A stretch of 64,000 nucleotides of DNA from Mycobacterium kubicae (GTDB lineage: Bacteria > Actinomycetota > Actinomycetes > Mycobacteriales > Mycobacteriaceae): assembly GCF_015689175.1 (NCBI RefSeq), contig NZ_CP065047.1, forward strand, positions 5,828,001 to 5,892,000. The letters are read 5' to 3'. Below the pieces are notes generated by a model. It was not told the DNA's origin. It did not search any database and worked only from the letters and a program-made list of their open reading frames with translations. Below are positions 12,952 to 24,525 of the stretch, piece after piece; the first letter of the stretch is position 1, and each line of letters opens with the position of its first letter. A program made the position numbers and the translations under genes.

Positions 12952-14874
12952 TCAGTCCCCGCGCGGTGGCGTAGGCGGCGTCTTGGGCACCGGTCGTCCG
13001 CACTTGATCAGTTCGTTGAGCGGAATCCGGTCGATCCGGTATTGGGTGAACTCGAACGAGTGCACCAGGTTGGAGACGAACCGGTGTGGGGTCATCGGGG
13101 CGCGCACCGAGTTGAGCACCGCCTCGGTCTTCGGGCAGTGCAGGGCTGATTCCGCCTCGGCCACCCACTGCTGGTCCAGATAGGCCGGGATGCCCGGATA
13201 CCACTTCACCCATGGACCGTCGGCCACCACCCAGTCCGGGAAGAGGTTCTTGTCGTGGCCGATGCGGCCGTGCTTGAGCCGTTCGGTGTGCGCGGCCACC
13301 GGGTTGGCCAGTCCGATCTGGTCGAGCACCCTGACGTCCAGTCCGACGTTCATGCCGACCATGCCCAGGTTGGTGAAAAACACCGCGTGCTGCGGCTTTT
13401 GGGTGGCCGGAACGTTGGGCGCGCTGCCCGGCGGGATCATCGGCACCAGGTCCCACTGGTAGTAGTTGCCCGACGGCAGCAGCAGCGCGCCTTCCGGGGT
13501 GTTGTTGATCGCGACCAGCACGGCGGCCATCCGCGGGTAGTTGAGGTAGTCGGCCGCGGTCAGCGGGTGCGCAACCCCGGTCGCCTGGGCGTAGAAGCGG
13601 CGCTCGTCGACGATCCCGGAGTAGGTGACGTGCGTCGCGTCGTCACCCATTCCAGGCGAATTCGCCGCCCACAGCGACCATCCCGCGACACCCAGCCAGA
13701 GCAGGCTGACCACACCGGCCACCCAGCGGCCCGTCTCTTTCGAGTAGTCCTTGCCGTCTGGGATCACCACTGGAATGACCGCGACCGGCGCCAGCAAGCA
13801 GAACAGCGGCGCCAGCAACACCCGGCCGTGCATGAAGTCACCGCCCTGGCGAATCCAGTAGAGCGCCTGCAGCAGCCCGCTGACCAGCACGAAGGCCACC
13901 GCGGCCGGCGGGCTCTGCACCGCGCGGGCCAGCCGGCCGTAGTCGGGCGCGGGCAGCGGACGCAGGAACGACGGTCGGCGGCGAGCGGCCATCAGCACGA
14001 TGCCCAGCGGGACCAGCAGGACCAGCGGCACCCACAGCAGGTAGGGCCGGTCGAAATTGGACAGGTAGATCATGCCCTGGGACCACTTGTCCCCGGCGGC
14101 ATCCTTGGCCAGCGCGGTGCCCGGCACCAGCAGCCCGTAGTAACCCATCCGGAAGATCTGGTAGGCCACCGGCAGCAGCCCGCCGGCCAGCAGGATCAGC
14201 GCGCGGCGACGCCAGTCGCGGGCCGCGATCAGCATCATGATCAGCGCCAATCCGCCCATCAGCGCCAGCTCCGGGCGAACCAGCACGCTGCAGCCCGCGA
14301 CGAAGGCCAGGGCGCCGATGAATGCCGGGCTCTCCGGCCGCACCCGCAGCGGCTGCGCCCAGCAGACCATCAGCCACCACAGCAGGCCCAGGTAGGCCAG
14401 CACGAGCCCGCTCTCCAGCCCGGACGTGGCGAAGTCGCGGGCCGGGGGCACGGCGATGTAGACCAGCGCCCCGGCCGGCAGCATGATCGCCCGGCGGCTG
14501 CGCAGACTGGGCGCGTACAACCGGGCAGCGCCGAGCATGAGGAACGCGACGCCCAGCAGCGACAGCGTCAGCGCCATCACCAGTGCCACGTACTCCAGCC
14601 GCATCGGCTGGCCTACCCAGCTGGCCACGTAAAGCAAATAGGTCCAGGCCGTGGAGGTGTTGGCTTCCACCCGCTCACCCTGGTTGAACACCGGCCCATT
14701 GCCGGCCAGCAGGTTGCGCACGGTGCGCAGCACGATCAGTCCGTCGTCGGCGATCCAGCGTCGTTGCCATGCCCCGTAGCCGAAAAGCGCCACGACGACG
14801 ACCACGCTGCTCCACAGGCTGATGCGGACCAAGGGGTCATACGGGAAGGTGGGCCAGCTGACCCGGCGCACCAC
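12952..14874 (-). CDS. aftB: AftB, arabinofuranosyltransferase capping arabinan with beta(1-2) Ara
   Basis: About 640 aa polytopic membrane glycosyltransferase of the GT-C class, matching Rv3805c (627 aa). It adds the terminal beta(1-2) arabinofuranose to arabinogalactan and lipoarabinomannan from decaprenyl-phospho-arabinose. An N-terminal TM bundle is followed by the GT-C loop with RRWIADDGLIVLRT (the DD motif near the first TM segment), and by a periplasmic C-terminal domain. The start is uncertain. A GTG at 14874 keeps the upstream residues WPTFPYD, which I recall as conserved; the TTG at 14832 would give 626 aa. The frame is open further into ubiA, but that part is a shadow. It lies directly after ubiA, which makes the donor lipid. 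Confidence 0.93.
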   Translation of the reverse strand: MVRRVSWPTFPYDPLVRISLWSSVVVVVALFGYGAWQRRWIADDGLIVLRTVRNLLAGNGPVFNQGERVEANTSTAWTYLLYVASWVGQPMRLEYVALVMALTLSLLGVAFLMLGAARLYAPSLRSRRAIMLPAGALVYIAVPPARDFATSGLESGLVLAYLGLLWWLMVCWAQPLRVRPESPAFIGALAFVAGCSVLVRPELALMGGLALIMMLIAARDWRRRALILLAGGLLPVAYQIFRMGYYGLLVPGTALAKDAAGDKWSQGMIYLSNFDRPYLLWVPLVLLVPLGIVLMAARRRPSFLRPLPAPDYGRLARAVQSPPAAVAFVLVSGLLQALYWIRQGGDFMHGRVLLAPLFCLLAPVAVIPVVIPDGKDYSKETGRWVAGVVSLLWLGVAGWSLWAANSPGMGDDATHVTYSGIVDERRFYAQATGVAHPLTAADYLNYPRMAAVLVAINNTPEGALLLPSGNYYQWDLVPMIPPGSAPNVPATQKPQHAVFFTNLGMVGMNVGLDVRVLDQIGLANPVAAHTERLKHGRIGHDKNLFPDWVVADGPWVKWYPGIPAYLDQQWVAEAESALHCPKTEAVLNSVRAPMTPHRFVSNLVHSFEFTQYRIDRIPLNELIKCGRPVPKTPPTPPRGD

Positions 14875-14923
14875 CGGCCGTCGGGGAACCAGCACACCGG
14901 CGCGCAGCGTCTTGAGTGTGGCG

Positions 14924-15838
14924 CTAGCCGAAGGCAACGGCAGCACCAACTGTTGCGATCCACGCCAGCGCCAGCAGTTGCAGCACCCGGTCGCGCAGCG
15001 CGATGTCTTCGGGCTCCCCGGCCAGTCCGCCGTCGACGTCCACCGCATAGCGCAGGATCGCGATCGTGAACGGGACCATCGACACCGCGAACCAGGAGCC
15101 GGAGTGCCGATCCCGTTCGAAGGCCCACAAGCCGTAGCAGAGCACCACCGCGGTGGCCGACATCGTCCAGACGAAGCGCAGGTAGGTGCTGGTGTAGCTC
15201 TCCAGCGACTTGCGGATGGCCGCGCCGGTGCGCTCGGCCAGTTGCAGCTCGGCATACCGCTTGCCGGCCACCATGAACAGCGACCCGAACGCCGCCGTCA
15301 GCAAAAACCATTGCGACAGCTGGATATTGGTGGCCGCGCCGCCGGCGATCGCCCGGATGAGGTACGCCGAGGAGACGATGCAGATGTCGATGACGGCTTG
15401 GTGTTTGAGGCCGAAGCAGTAGCCCAGCTGCATGGCCAGGTAGACCGCCATGACCAACGCCAGGTTCGGCGTCAGCAGCCACGCGATGATCAGCGCCGCG
15501 GCGCCCAGGATGGCCGCCAGGGTGTAGGCCAGCCACTCCGGCACCACTCCGGCCGCAATGGGGCGAAACCTCTTGGTGGGGTGTTCGCGGTCGGCCTCCA
15601 CGTCGCGCACGTCGTTGACCAGGTAGATCGACGAGGCGGCCAGGCTGAACACCGCGAAGGCCACGCCGACCTCGATCAGCACCTCGGTGTAGTTGTAGCG
15701 GACGCCGCCGCCCAACGCGGCCAGCGGAGCGGCCAGGACCAGCACGTTCTTCACCCACTGCCGCGGACGGATCGCCTTGACGACACCGGCGATCAGATTG
15801 CCCGGAGGCTGGGTCACCGGGACCACGTCTTCGCTCAT
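14924..15838 (-). CDS. ubiA: UbiA, decaprenyl-phosphate phosphoribosyltransferase (DPPR synthase)
   Basis: 304 aa UbiA-superfamily prenyl-binding membrane enzyme (Rv3806c). It joins 5-phosphoribosyl pyrophosphate to decaprenyl phosphate, the first step of decaprenyl-phospho-arabinose synthesis. The Asp-rich motif NDVRDVEADREH lies near residue 75 and a second Asp cluster (DVDGG, EPED) near the C-terminus. About eight to nine membrane segments are visible. The ATG overlaps the TGA of the upstream phosphatase gene (ATGA, 15835-15838), so the two are probably translationally coupled, which fits consecutive steps of one pathway. Confidence 0.96.
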   Translation of the reverse strand: MSEDVVPVTQPPGNLIAGVVKAIRPRQWVKNVLVLAAPLAALGGGVRYNYTEVLIEVGVAFAVFSLAASSIYLVNDVRDVEADREHPTKRFRPIAAGVVPEWLAYTLAAILGAAALIIAWLLTPNLALVMAVYLAMQLGYCFGLKHQAVIDICIVSSAYLIRAIAGGAATNIQLSQWFLLTAAFGSLFMVAGKRYAELQLAERTGAAIRKSLESYTSTYLRFVWTMSATAVVLCYGLWAFERDRHSGSWFAVSMVPFTIAILRYAVDVDGGLAGEPEDIALRDRVLQLLALAWIATVGAAVAFG

Positions 15839-16372
15839 CCGGCCGCACCTCCTTCGATCAGGGCGTCGGCCCGGACCGCCACGGCGGCGACGGCGGCGCC
15901 CAGAGCCACACCGGCGGCGACGTCGCTGGGGTAGTGCACCCCGGCCAGCACCCGCGACAGCGCCATCGGCGGCACCAGCAGGGCCGGCAGCGGCAACCCG
16001 GTGGCCCGTCCCATCAGGACCGCCGCCGCCGTGGTCGAGGTGGTGTGCGCCGACGGGAAACTGAGCCGGCTGGGGGTCCCGACGTTGACCGCGACGGCCG
16101 GGTGATGCGGACGTCGGCGGCGCACCACGCGCTTGACCAGGACGGCGGCCGCGTGCGCGGCCAGCGCGCCGGCGGCGGCCAGCAGCCAGTCGTGGCGCCG
16201 GCGAACCGACAGCAGCGCGCCGAGCAGCGACACGCTCAGCCAGCCGAGACTGTGTTCGCCGAAGTGGGACAGGGCGCGCGCCGCGGGCAAGACTCCGGGA
16301 CGGTCGGCCAACGCCGACTGGACGGCCACCATCGCGGCCACTTCACCGCGCGGCGCCCCTGAGGAAGGGGCT

Positions 16373-16380
<8 letters not shown>
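15835..16380 (-). CDS. PAP2-family phosphatase (Rv3807c type), decaprenyl-phosphoryl-phosphoribose phosphatase candidate
   Basis: 181 aa integral membrane phosphatase of the PAP2 superfamily. The three signature motifs are present: KRVVRRRRP, PSAHTT and SRVLAGVHYPSD. The position between glfT2 and ubiA, overlapping both genes (8 bp and 4 bp), fits the proposed role of removing the 5-phosphate from decaprenylphosphoryl-5-phosphoribose before DprE1/DprE2 epimerise it. That substrate is inferred from context and from proposals for the M. tuberculosis protein. Another isoprenoid phosphatase role cannot be excluded. Confidence 0.9.
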
Positions 16381-19713
<3,333 letters not shown>

Positions 19714-20760
19714 GTGCCGAACCGACGCCGACGCAAGCTTTCGACAGCCATGAGCGCGGTCGCCGCCCTGGCAGTCGCGAGTCCATGTGCCTACTTCCTT
19801 GTCTACGAATCGACGAGTTCGAATCCACCGCCGCAGCACCACGAGTTCAAACAGGCGGCGTTGATGAGCGACCTGCCCGGTGAACTGATCGGCGCACTGT
19901 CGCAAGGACTGTCGCAGTTCGGGGTCAACCTGCCACCGGTGCCCGCGTTGGGCGGTGCGGGCGGCGCCAGCACCGGCCTGGGCACCCCTGGCCTGGGCGC
20001 GACGACCCCTGGGTTGGCCAGCCCCGGGTTGACCAGCCCTGGCCTCGCCAGTCCCGGATTGACCAGCCCCGGCCTGGCGAGCCCCGGTCTGACCAGTCCC
20101 GCTCTGCCCGGTCTGACGCCCACGACGCCCGGCGCGTTGGCCTCGCCCGGAGGCGGGCTGCCGTCTCCCACGCCCGGAGCGGCCACCACTCCCGGGCTGC
20201 CCAACCCCGCGCTCACCAGTCCGACCGGAGCCGCTCCCGGGTTGACCAGTCCGGCAGGCGTGAGCCCGGCGGCCGGCACGGGTGAGGTTCCGATCACCGC
20301 ACCTGCGGCGTTGGACCCCGGCGCCGACGGCACCTATCCCATCCTGGGTGACCCGTCGCTGGGCGGCGGCACCGGCCTGGGGCCGGTCAGCCCGGTGGGC
20401 ACCGGCGGCGGTGGCTCGGGCGGATCCGGCGGCGGCGGCGGGCTGGTCAACGACCTGATGCAGGCGGCCAACCAGTTGGGCGCCAGTCAGGCCATCGACC
20501 TGCTCAAGGGCCTGGTGATGCCGGCGATCATGCAAGGGGTGCAAAACGGCGGCGCCGCGGGTGCACCGGCCGCGGCCGCTCCGGCCCTGCCGGCGGCGGT
20601 TCCCGGGGTGCCGGCACTGCCCGGCGCGGCGGCCGTGCCCGGAGTCCCGGCGGCGGTACCCGGCGTCCCGGCGCTGCCGGCGGCGGTACCCGGTGCGGCC
20701 GCGCTGCCCGCGGCCGCGGCTGCGGTCCCGGCGCCCGCTCCGGCGCTCCCCCCGGTCTGA
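19714..20760 (+). CDS. erp: Erp (PirG), exported repetitive surface protein
   Basis: 348 aa, GTG start with a strong GAGGAG ribosome site. It is an exported cell-surface protein needed for virulence and envelope integrity in M. tuberculosis; the molecular role is unknown. The N-terminus (MPNRRRRKLSTAMSAVAALA) is a signal sequence, followed by a conserved domain. Tandem PGLTS/PGLAS units cover about residues 97-131, and a conserved C-terminal domain (GLVNDLMQAANQLGASQAID) follows. The last 60 residues are almost only Pro, Ala, Val and Gly. M. tuberculosis Erp has 284 aa; the extra length is mainly in the repeats and the Pro/Ala tail, the parts known to vary between species. Confidence 0.96.
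   Translation: MPNRRRRKLSTAMSAVAALAVASPCAYFLVYESTSSNPPPQHHEFKQAALMSDLPGELIGALSQGLSQFGVNLPPVPALGGAGGASTGLGTPGLGATTPGLASPGLTSPGLASPGLTSPGLASPGLTSPALPGLTPTTPGALASPGGGLPSPTPGAATTPGLPNPALTSPTGAAPGLTSPAGVSPAAGTGEVPITAPAALDPGADGTYPILGDPSLGGGTGLGPVSPVGTGGGGSGGSGGGGGLVNDLMQAANQLGASQAIDLLKGLVMPAIMQGVQNGGAAGAPAAAAPALPAAVPGVPALPGAAAVPGVPAAVPGVPALPAAVPGAAALPAAAAAVPAPAPALPPV
20008..20106 (+). repeat. PGLTS/PGLAS repeat tract in erp
   Basis: Six consecutive 5-aa units alternate PGLAS and PGLTS (15 bp each in DNA, with degenerate third positions). The strict A/T alternation points to duplication of a 30-bp double unit. The number of units differs between mycobacterial species and could be used for typing. 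Confidence 0.8.
20580..20757 (+). repeat. Imperfect PGVPALP/AAVPG repeats at the Erp C-terminus
   Basis: The last 60 codons repeat variants of AAVPGVPALPGAA with near-identical GC-rich DNA blocks. This low-complexity tail follows the conserved C-terminal domain and could span or attach to the wall. Slippage-prone repeats of this kind vary between strains. Confidence 0.65.
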
Positions 20761-20765
20761 CAAAG

Positions 20766-20813
20766 CCTGTCACCTGACGACACCGCAGGGTTGCCTGCGG
20801 TGTCGTCGACAGG
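20766..20813 (+). terminator. Long hairpin terminator after erp
   Basis: Arms 20776-20789 and 20794-20807 pair perfectly over 14 bp around a GTTG loop. An outer stem (20766-20771 with 20808-20813, CCTGTC/GACAGG) extends it, and TTTC follows. It starts 6 bp after the erp stop, so it should be the erp terminator. Confidence 0.85.
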
Positions 20814-20876
20814 TTTCTCCACTTAAGTACCGTGTCGTCCCATCGGAAACATTAGACACACACGTAACATCGCCTG

Positions 20877-22508
20877 GTGCCGTCCCGCAACCGCGCACCG
20901 ACGATGCTGGTCACCGCTATTGCGGCGACGGTTGTCATCGTCGCGTCGGTGCTGTACCGCCCCGCTGACGACAACCATCAGCTGCCTCACCCCGCCGAAA
21001 CCCAGCTCGCCGAACAGCCGCTGGTCGGACTGGGTGGCGGTGTCACGGTTCGGGAGCTGACGCAGAACGCCCCGTTCTCCCTCATCGCACTGACCGGCGA
21101 CCTGGCCGGTACGTCGACCCGGGTCCGGGCCAAGCGGCCCGACGGTTCGTGGGGACCCTGGTACCAAGCCGAATACGAAACCGCCGCGCCCGACGGCGGT
21201 CAGCCCGGCTCCGGACCGCGCAGCACCGATCCGGTGTTCGTCGGCACCACCACCACCGTGCAGATCGCGGTCACTCGCCCGATCGACGCGCCGGTGACCC
21301 AGTCCCCGCCCCCGCCGCCCCCGAAGCCGGACACCGGCAACCTGGGTTACCGCCCGGTGACGAAAGAACAGCCGTTCGGGCAGAACATCTCGGCGATCCT
21401 CATCTCGCCGCCGCAAGCGCCGGTAGAAACGCATTGGACCCCGCCGACCGGAGTCAACATGCCCGGCCAGGCACCGCCCATCATCAGCCGGGCGGAGTGG
21501 GGCGCCGACGAATCCTTACGCTGCGGCACACCGCAATACGACCGGGGCGTGCGTGCGGGGGTGGTGCACCACACCGCGGGAAGCAACGACTATTCGCCGC
21601 TGGAATCCGCGGGCATCGTCAAAGCGATCTACACCTACCACAGCAAGACGCTGGGCTGGTGCGACATCGCCTACAACGCGCTGGTCGACAAGTACGGCCA
21701 GGTGTTCGAGGGCAGTGCCGGCGGCCTGACGAAACCCGTCGAGGCCTTCCATACCGGCGGCTTCAACCGGGAGACCTGGGGCGTGGCCATGCTCGGCAAC
21801 TTCGACGACGTGGCGCCCACCCCGATCCAGCTGCGTACCGTCGGCCGATTGCTCGGTTGGCGGCTGGGCATGGACGACGTCGATCCCAAGGGCACGGTGG
21901 AGCTGGAGTCGGTGGGTGGCTCCTACACCACATTCCCGGCCGGGGCGATAGCGAAGTTGCCCACCATATTCACCCACCGCGACGTCGGCAACACCGATTG
22001 CCCGGGCAATGCCGCCTATGCGCTGATGGATGAAATCCGAGACATCGCATCGCATTTCAACGATCCGCCGGAAGAGCTGATCAAGGCGCTCGAGGGCGGC
22101 GCGATCTATGAGCACTGGCAACAGATCGGCGGCATGGGCAGCGTGCTCGGGGCTCCGACCTCGCCGGAACTCGACGCCGCAGGCGGAGCGCGATATGCCA
22201 CGTTCGCCAAGGGCGCGATGTACTGGGCGCCTGGGATCGGCGCCGAGCCGGTGACCGGGGCGCTCTATGACGCCTGGGCGTCACAGAGCTACGAGCGCGG
22301 ACCGCTGGGCTTGCCCACCAGCGCCGAGATCCAAGAACCGCTACGGATTTCGCAGAACTTCCAGCATGGAACGTTGAACTTCGAGCGGCTCACCGGAAAC
22401 GTCACCGAAGTGGTGGACGGGATCAGCACACCCCTGTCCACCCAGGCCCCCAGCGGCCCCAACGTGCCGCCCGAACACTTCTCCCTGCCCGCGCATCCAC
22501 CGAACTAG
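20877..22508 (+). CDS. Secreted N-acetylmuramoyl-L-alanine amidase with LGFP repeats (Rv3811 type)
   Basis: 543 aa, GTG start. A signal or anchor segment at about 8-26 precedes a domain of unknown role and a Pro-rich linker (142-150). An amidase_2/PGRP domain (about 200-390) has zinc ligands His231 (HHTAG), His367 and Cys375 (HRDVGNTDCPG). The C-terminus carries LGFP repeats (about 415-520: GSVLGAPTS, GPLGLPTS), thought to bind the cell wall. It cleaves the bond between muramic acid and the peptide stem. It corresponds to Rv3811 by place and length. Only 9 bp separate it from the next gene, so the polyamine fusion gene may share its transcript. Confidence 0.92.
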   Translation: MPSRNRAPTMLVTAIAATVVIVASVLYRPADDNHQLPHPAETQLAEQPLVGLGGGVTVRELTQNAPFSLIALTGDLAGTSTRVRAKRPDGSWGPWYQAEYETAAPDGGQPGSGPRSTDPVFVGTTTTVQIAVTRPIDAPVTQSPPPPPPKPDTGNLGYRPVTKEQPFGQNISAILISPPQAPVETHWTPPTGVNMPGQAPPIISRAEWGADESLRCGTPQYDRGVRAGVVHHTAGSNDYSPLESAGIVKAIYTYHSKTLGWCDIAYNALVDKYGQVFEGSAGGLTKPVEAFHTGGFNRETWGVAMLGNFDDVAPTPIQLRTVGRLLGWRLGMDDVDPKGTVELESVGGSYTTFPAGAIAKLPTIFTHRDVGNTDCPGNAAYALMDEIRDIASHFNDPPEELIKALEGGAIYEHWQQIGGMGSVLGAPTSPELDAAGGARYATFAKGAMYWAPGIGAEPVTGALYDAWASQSYERGPLGLPTSAEIQEPLRISQNFQHGTLNFERLTGNVTEVVDGISTPLSTQAPSGPNVPPEHFSLPAHPPN

Positions 22509-22517
22509 TCTGCAGGT

Positions 22518-24434
22518 GTGCCTCAGACGCCCTACCTGACCATCGACCTCGACCGGGTGCGGGTGGCGGTTGAGGGATTGCGCACCGTCCTCCCCAACGC
22601 CGAAATCCGCTACGCGGTCAAGGCGAATCCGGCGCAGCCCATTCTGCGCCTGCTGGCGGAGGCGGGCACCGCATTCGACGCCGCCTCGTCCGGGGAGGTG
22701 GACGCGTGCGTGCGGGCCGGCATCGCCGGTGGCGCCCTGGCATTCGGCAATCCGATTCAGAAGCCGGCCGCGATAGCCCACGCGTATGCCCGGGGGGTGC
22801 GCCGGTTCGCCTTCGACACCGAGGACGGGCTGGCCCGGATCGCCGAGCACGCGCCCGGGGCGGTCGTGGAATGCCGTGTGGCTCCGGTGTTTCCGGTGTC
22901 GGTGACGCCGTTCGGGCACAAGTTCGGCTGCCCCCCCGACGCGGCCGTCGGGCTGTTGCAGAAAGCGCGCGAGCTGGGGTTGCGACCGGAGGGGCTGTGC
23001 TTCCACGTCGGCTCGCAGCAGCTCGACCCGTCCGCCTGGAACGTCGGAATCCATGCTGCAGCAGAGGTATTCGCCGGCTTCGGTAGTCTTTCGGTGCTCA
23101 ATATCGGCGGTGGGTTCCCGTTGCCGTACGCCGCCGGCGGGCCGGAACTCGAGGTCATCGCAGCCACGATCATGGCCGCGATCGGGCGGCATTTCGGCGC
23201 GGATCCCCCGAGCGTGGTCATCGAGCCGGGCCGGGCGATCGTGGGCGCAGCGGGCACCATCTTCAGCGAAGTCGTCGCAGTCCGCCCCGGCACCGATGGC
23301 CGGCGCTGGGTGTATCTGGACATCGGGCGCTATGGCGGTCTGGCGGAAACGGAGAACGAGTACATCCGCTACCGGTTGCGGACCGCCCGCGCCGACGACG
23401 CGCTGGCCGACGCCGTGGTCGCCGGACCGACGTGTGACGGCGACGACGTGCTGTATCAACGGTATCCGTTGCCGGTCACGCTGCGCCCGGGTGACGCGGT
23501 TCGGATCGAGGATGCGGGTGCCTACACGGCCAGCTATGCATCGGTCGGTTTTAATGGGATCCCGCCGCTACCAACGCATTTCGTCGGCGGGCCGGTCGGC
23601 ATGGACATCGTCGAGCCACTGGCGCCCGGGCTGACCCGCACCTGGCGGCTCAGCGAGGTCATCTGCGACGTGCGCACCGACTACCAGCATCTGGTGATCG
23701 GCCGCACCGAGCAAGGCATCGCGCTGTTCAGTGACGATGAGCGCCAGAGCACCGAGTTCAGCCAGCTGGTCTACCACGAGGCATTGCTGGTACCCGCGTT
23801 GCTGTTGGCGGACAAGATCGAGCGGGTGCTCGTGATCGGCTCCGGTGAAGGTGTGGTGAGCCAGATCGCGGTGGCCGCCGGTGCGACGCGCGTCGACCAC
23901 GTCGACATCGACCGCGAGGCCGTGCGGTTGTGTGCGGAGCATCTGCCCTACGGTTACACGCCGGCCGAACTGCGGGCCGCGGAAAACGGAGCAGGGCCGG
24001 TGCGTGTGCACTACTGCGACGGCTGGGATTTCGTCGACCGGTGCGCTGAGCCCTACGACATCGTGGTGGTCGACCTGCCCGACGAGCGGGTCGAGCCGAG
24101 CCAGCACAACCGCCTCTACGACACCGAGTTCTTGCACAAGTGCCGCGACATCGGCGGTGTGGTGGTCGGCCAGGCCGGCTGCCCGACGCTGTGGCGCAAC
24201 GAGTCATTGCGCTGGTCGTGGCGGCGGTTCCAACAGACCTTCGACGACGTGGTGTATTTCGGCAGTGACGAGCACGAGTGGGCTTTTCTGTCGGGGCTGT
24301 CGGGGCGTCGGGTGCTGGACCCGGTGTCGGTCATGTCAGCCCGGTTACCGACGCTGCCCTATCGTCCGCACACGCTTGACGCCGCGGCGTTGGTCGGTGG
24401 CACGGTTGCGCCCCGGTCGGTACGGGGACTTTGA
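22518..24434 (+). CDS. Fusion of bacterial ornithine decarboxylase and spermidine synthase-like domain
   Basis: 638 aa, GTG start, 9 bp after the amidase gene. Residues about 1-375 are a fold-type III PLP decarboxylase: Lys35 (YAVKAN, Schiff base), HVGS at 163-166, GGGF 197-200, EPGR 236-239, and Cys306-Asp307 in GPTCDGDD. That last motif is typical of ornithine rather than diaminopimelate decarboxylases (LysA has CES). YLDIGRYGGLAE also fits bacterial ODCs. Residues about 385-620 resemble SpeE: GSGEG 441-445 binds the nucleotide substrate, VDID at 462-465, and VVVDLPDE at 516-523 carries the catalytic Asp region. The probable sequence is ornithine to putrescine to spermidine. No decarboxylated-SAM source (SpeD) is nearby. 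M. tuberculosis has no gene here. Confidence 0.88.
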   Translation: MPQTPYLTIDLDRVRVAVEGLRTVLPNAEIRYAVKANPAQPILRLLAEAGTAFDAASSGEVDACVRAGIAGGALAFGNPIQKPAAIAHAYARGVRRFAFDTEDGLARIAEHAPGAVVECRVAPVFPVSVTPFGHKFGCPPDAAVGLLQKARELGLRPEGLCFHVGSQQLDPSAWNVGIHAAAEVFAGFGSLSVLNIGGGFPLPYAAGGPELEVIAATIMAAIGRHFGADPPSVVIEPGRAIVGAAGTIFSEVVAVRPGTDGRRWVYLDIGRYGGLAETENEYIRYRLRTARADDALADAVVAGPTCDGDDVLYQRYPLPVTLRPGDAVRIEDAGAYTASYASVGFNGIPPLPTHFVGGPVGMDIVEPLAPGLTRTWRLSEVICDVRTDYQHLVIGRTEQGIALFSDDERQSTEFSQLVYHEALLVPALLLADKIERVLVIGSGEGVVSQIAVAAGATRVDHVDIDREAVRLCAEHLPYGYTPAELRAAENGAGPVRVHYCDGWDFVDRCAEPYDIVVVDLPDERVEPSQHNRLYDTEFLHKCRDIGGVVVGQAGCPTLWRNESLRWSWRRFQQTFDDVVYFGSDEHEWAFLSGLSGRRVLDPVSVMSARLPTLPYRPHTLDAAALVGGTVAPRSVRGL

Positions 24435-24525
24435 CGCCGAGTAGCGGGATTTCCGGCGGATGTGGCCCCCGTCACAGTAGGCTCGAATTGCCCTGACAAA
24501 TTTTCGAATATGACGGGAGATGGCC

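Noticed and set aside
22518..24434. Diaminopimelate decarboxylase (LysA)
   Set aside because: The active-site segment is CDG as in ornithine decarboxylases, not CES as in LysA, and a SpeE-like domain follows.
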